From contig JACMJL010000118.1 in NCBI GenBank assembly GCA_014380625.1, forward strand, positions 1 to 61,823: 61,823 nt of DNA. The letters are read 5' to 3'. The translations under genes and the position numbers were made by a program. The stretch comes from Clostridiaceae bacterium. Its GTDB lineage: Bacteria > Bacillota > Clostridia > Clostridiales > Clostridiaceae. Below the pieces are notes generated by a model. It was given only the letters and a program-made list of their open reading frames with translations. It was not told the origin of the DNA and did not search any database. How positions within the stretch are numbered: the first letter of the stretch is position 1; every line of letters begins with the position of its first letter. This document shows positions 60,672 through 61,823 of this stretch, in pieces.

Positions 60672-61688
60672 ATGACGATTTTAATTCCAGCTTATGAACC
60701 TAGTAAAAGACTAATTAACTTGATATATGATTTGATAGATATTTGTGACTATCACATTGTAATTGTAGATGATGGAAGCGGAGAAGAATTTAAATATATT
60801 TTTGATACTGCAACAAGGCTTGGTTGTACTATTCTTACCCATGAGAAAAATAAAGGAAAAGGAGTAGCTTTAAAAACAGGTTTCAAGTATATTAAAGAAA
60901 CCAAAGAAGCGGTGGGAGTGGTTACTGCAGACTGTGATGGACAGCATTTGCCAAAGGATATTGTGAGAATTGCTGAGGCAATAAAAGAGCGCAATAATTC
61001 CATAGTGCTTGGAACTAGAAGGTTTGTAGGTAAGGTTCCTTTTCGTAGCCGCCTTGGCAACAGCCTAACCAGAACTATTTTTTCTTTTGCAAGCGGTGCA
61101 AAGGTTTATGACACTCAAACTGGGCTCCGGGGTCTTTCTTTTCAGATGTTGGAATGGCTTTGCGAAATTTCAGGGGATAAGTTTGAATATGAGATGAATA
61201 TGCTTTTAGAAGCTTCTCCAGCAGGTTACAGCTTTCAAGAAATAGATATAGAAACAGTATATTTAGAAGAAAATAAATCCTCCCATTTTCGACCTTTCAA
61301 GGATTCTTTTAGAATATACTTACCTATTCTAAAGTTCAGTATGTCTTCTTTTTTATCTGGAGTGCTTGATTTCTTACTTTTAGGAGTAATACAGTTTTTT
61401 ACTTCAAATTTATTTTTAGCAGTAGTAGGTGCAAGAATCTGCAGCGCAGTGTTTAACTATACAGTAAATAGGGTTTATGTGTTTTCTAAGGTTAAGGAAA
61501 CTTCAATTAAAACTTCTTTACCTAGATATTTTATTCTTGTAGTCTTTGTAATGCTTGCAAACTACGGTGTAATTAACATATATTTTAGCATAATAGGACT
61601 ATCTTTATTTTTAGCTAAAATTTTAGCTGAAGTAACAATTTTCTTTTTTAGTTTTTGGTCTCAAAGAAAATTTGTTTTTGCTAAGTAA
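60672..61688 (+). CDS. glycosyltransferase family 2 / GtrA fusion
   Basis: A 338-residue two-part protein. I chose the ATG at 60672, after GGCGGTGA; a GTG at 60663 falls in that site. Residues 1-210 are a GT-A glycosyltransferase (IPAYEPSKRL, VDDGSG, TADCDGQH, TQTGLRG). Residues about 215-338 are a GtrA membrane domain with four helices. Such fusions make or flip lipid-linked sugars for wall polymers. It follows the glycosidase gene by 14 bases. Confidence 0.9.
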   Translation: MTILIPAYEPSKRLINLIYDLIDICDYHIVIVDDGSGEEFKYIFDTATRLGCTILTHEKNKGKGVALKTGFKYIKETKEAVGVVTADCDGQHLPKDIVRIAEAIKERNNSIVLGTRRFVGKVPFRSRLGNSLTRTIFSFASGAKVYDTQTGLRGLSFQMLEWLCEISGDKFEYEMNMLLEASPAGYSFQEIDIETVYLEENKSSHFRPFKDSFRIYLPILKFSMSSFLSGVLDFLLLGVIQFFTSNLFLAVVGARICSAVFNYTVNRVYVFSKVKETSIKTSLPRYFILVVFVMLANYGVINIYFSIIGLSLFLAKILAEVTIFFFSFWSQRKFVFAK

Positions 61689-61691
61689 AGT

Positions 61692-61789
61692 ACTGGTCAG
61701 AAAAACCTATAAAAGTCTACAAAGATGATATAGAAATTCTAGAAATTTTCTGTAATTCGCTCTCTCTAAGGAGTCTTGGTTGGACCAGT
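61692..61789. other. long-range inverted repeat at the window end
   Basis: ACTGGTC (61692-61698) and GACCAGT (61783-61789), with AACC/GGTT inside, close a loop of about 85 bases with a smaller AT-rich hairpin. It follows the glycosyltransferase gene. It may be a terminator variant or an RNA leader of the next gene, which is outside the window. Confidence 0.35.
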
Positions 61790-61823
61790 GTATCTTTGTT
61801 AATAGTTGTTACCAGAAACTAAA

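Overview
The window reads as the chromosome of an anaerobic, low-G+C Firmicute, most likely Clostridium sensu stricto. The reasons are the AT-rich DNA with strong GGAGG-type ribosome sites, an [FeFe]-hydrogenase maturase (HydG), a thioredoxin reductase without an NADPH site, FabK-type fatty acid synthesis, and the linked order murA, yycJ-type MBL hydrolase, CxxH/CxxC protein and rlmH. No rRNA, tRNA, CRISPR array or transposase gene was seen.

Layout. 1-3956: an ABC system (two ATPases, a surface-anchored CARDB-like protein and an FtsX-type permease), cut by the left edge and richer in G+C than most of the window. 4058-7699: replication helicase loader and DnaD-like protein, an M23 peptidase and an SPFH membrane protein. 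7796-19339: one long type II fatty acid operon (flavin oxidoreductase, fabT, fabH, acpP, fabK, fabD, fabG, fabF, accB, fabZ, accC, accD, accA, bioY) behind a single strong promoter whose start region is a double FabT-type palindrome. The operon makes malonyl-CoA, elongates acyl-ACP, senses acyl chains and imports the biotin that AccB needs. 19362-21740: a membrane MutS-like ATPase, a long imperfect hairpin that may be an RNA, and a 43-residue gene.

21654-24088: a peroxide-defence operon (OhrR-like regulator, glutathione peroxidase, ferredoxin-type thioredoxin reductase, thioredoxin) followed by a relic of a second peroxidase gene. 24083-31698: PadR/DUF2812, a hydrogenase-maturation operon with an attenuator-like leader, an EAL-HDOD protein, a GalT-like enzyme, transporters and two secreted unknowns. 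31940-45746: housekeeping genes (peptidase T, M16C peptidase, Nudix, malic enzyme, ferritin, subtilisin-like protease, dUTPase, 2'-5' RNA ligase, murA, MBL hydrolase, SEC-C protein).

45833-51062 is the most striking part. The 3' end of rlmH, the same position used by staphylococcal SCC elements, is followed by a G+C-richer three-gene cargo (AraC/GyrI-like sensor, UvrA-like ABC ATPase, serine hydrolase). Beyond the cargo the rlmH end and its terminator are repeated almost perfectly (72 of 73 bases). I read this as a small SCC-like insertion without its own recombinase.

51177-61823: an SDR gene, a PadR/HAAS pair, a divergent MFS/XRE-TPR pair sharing an operator-like motif, and a two-component system beside an operon of a VTC-domain protein, DUF4956 membrane protein, phosphodiester glycosidase and GT2-GtrA glycosyltransferase. 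A PhoB-like direct repeat ahead of that operon suggests that the two-component system drives it. Five copies of one palindromic terminator-like repeat are scattered through the window at gene ends.
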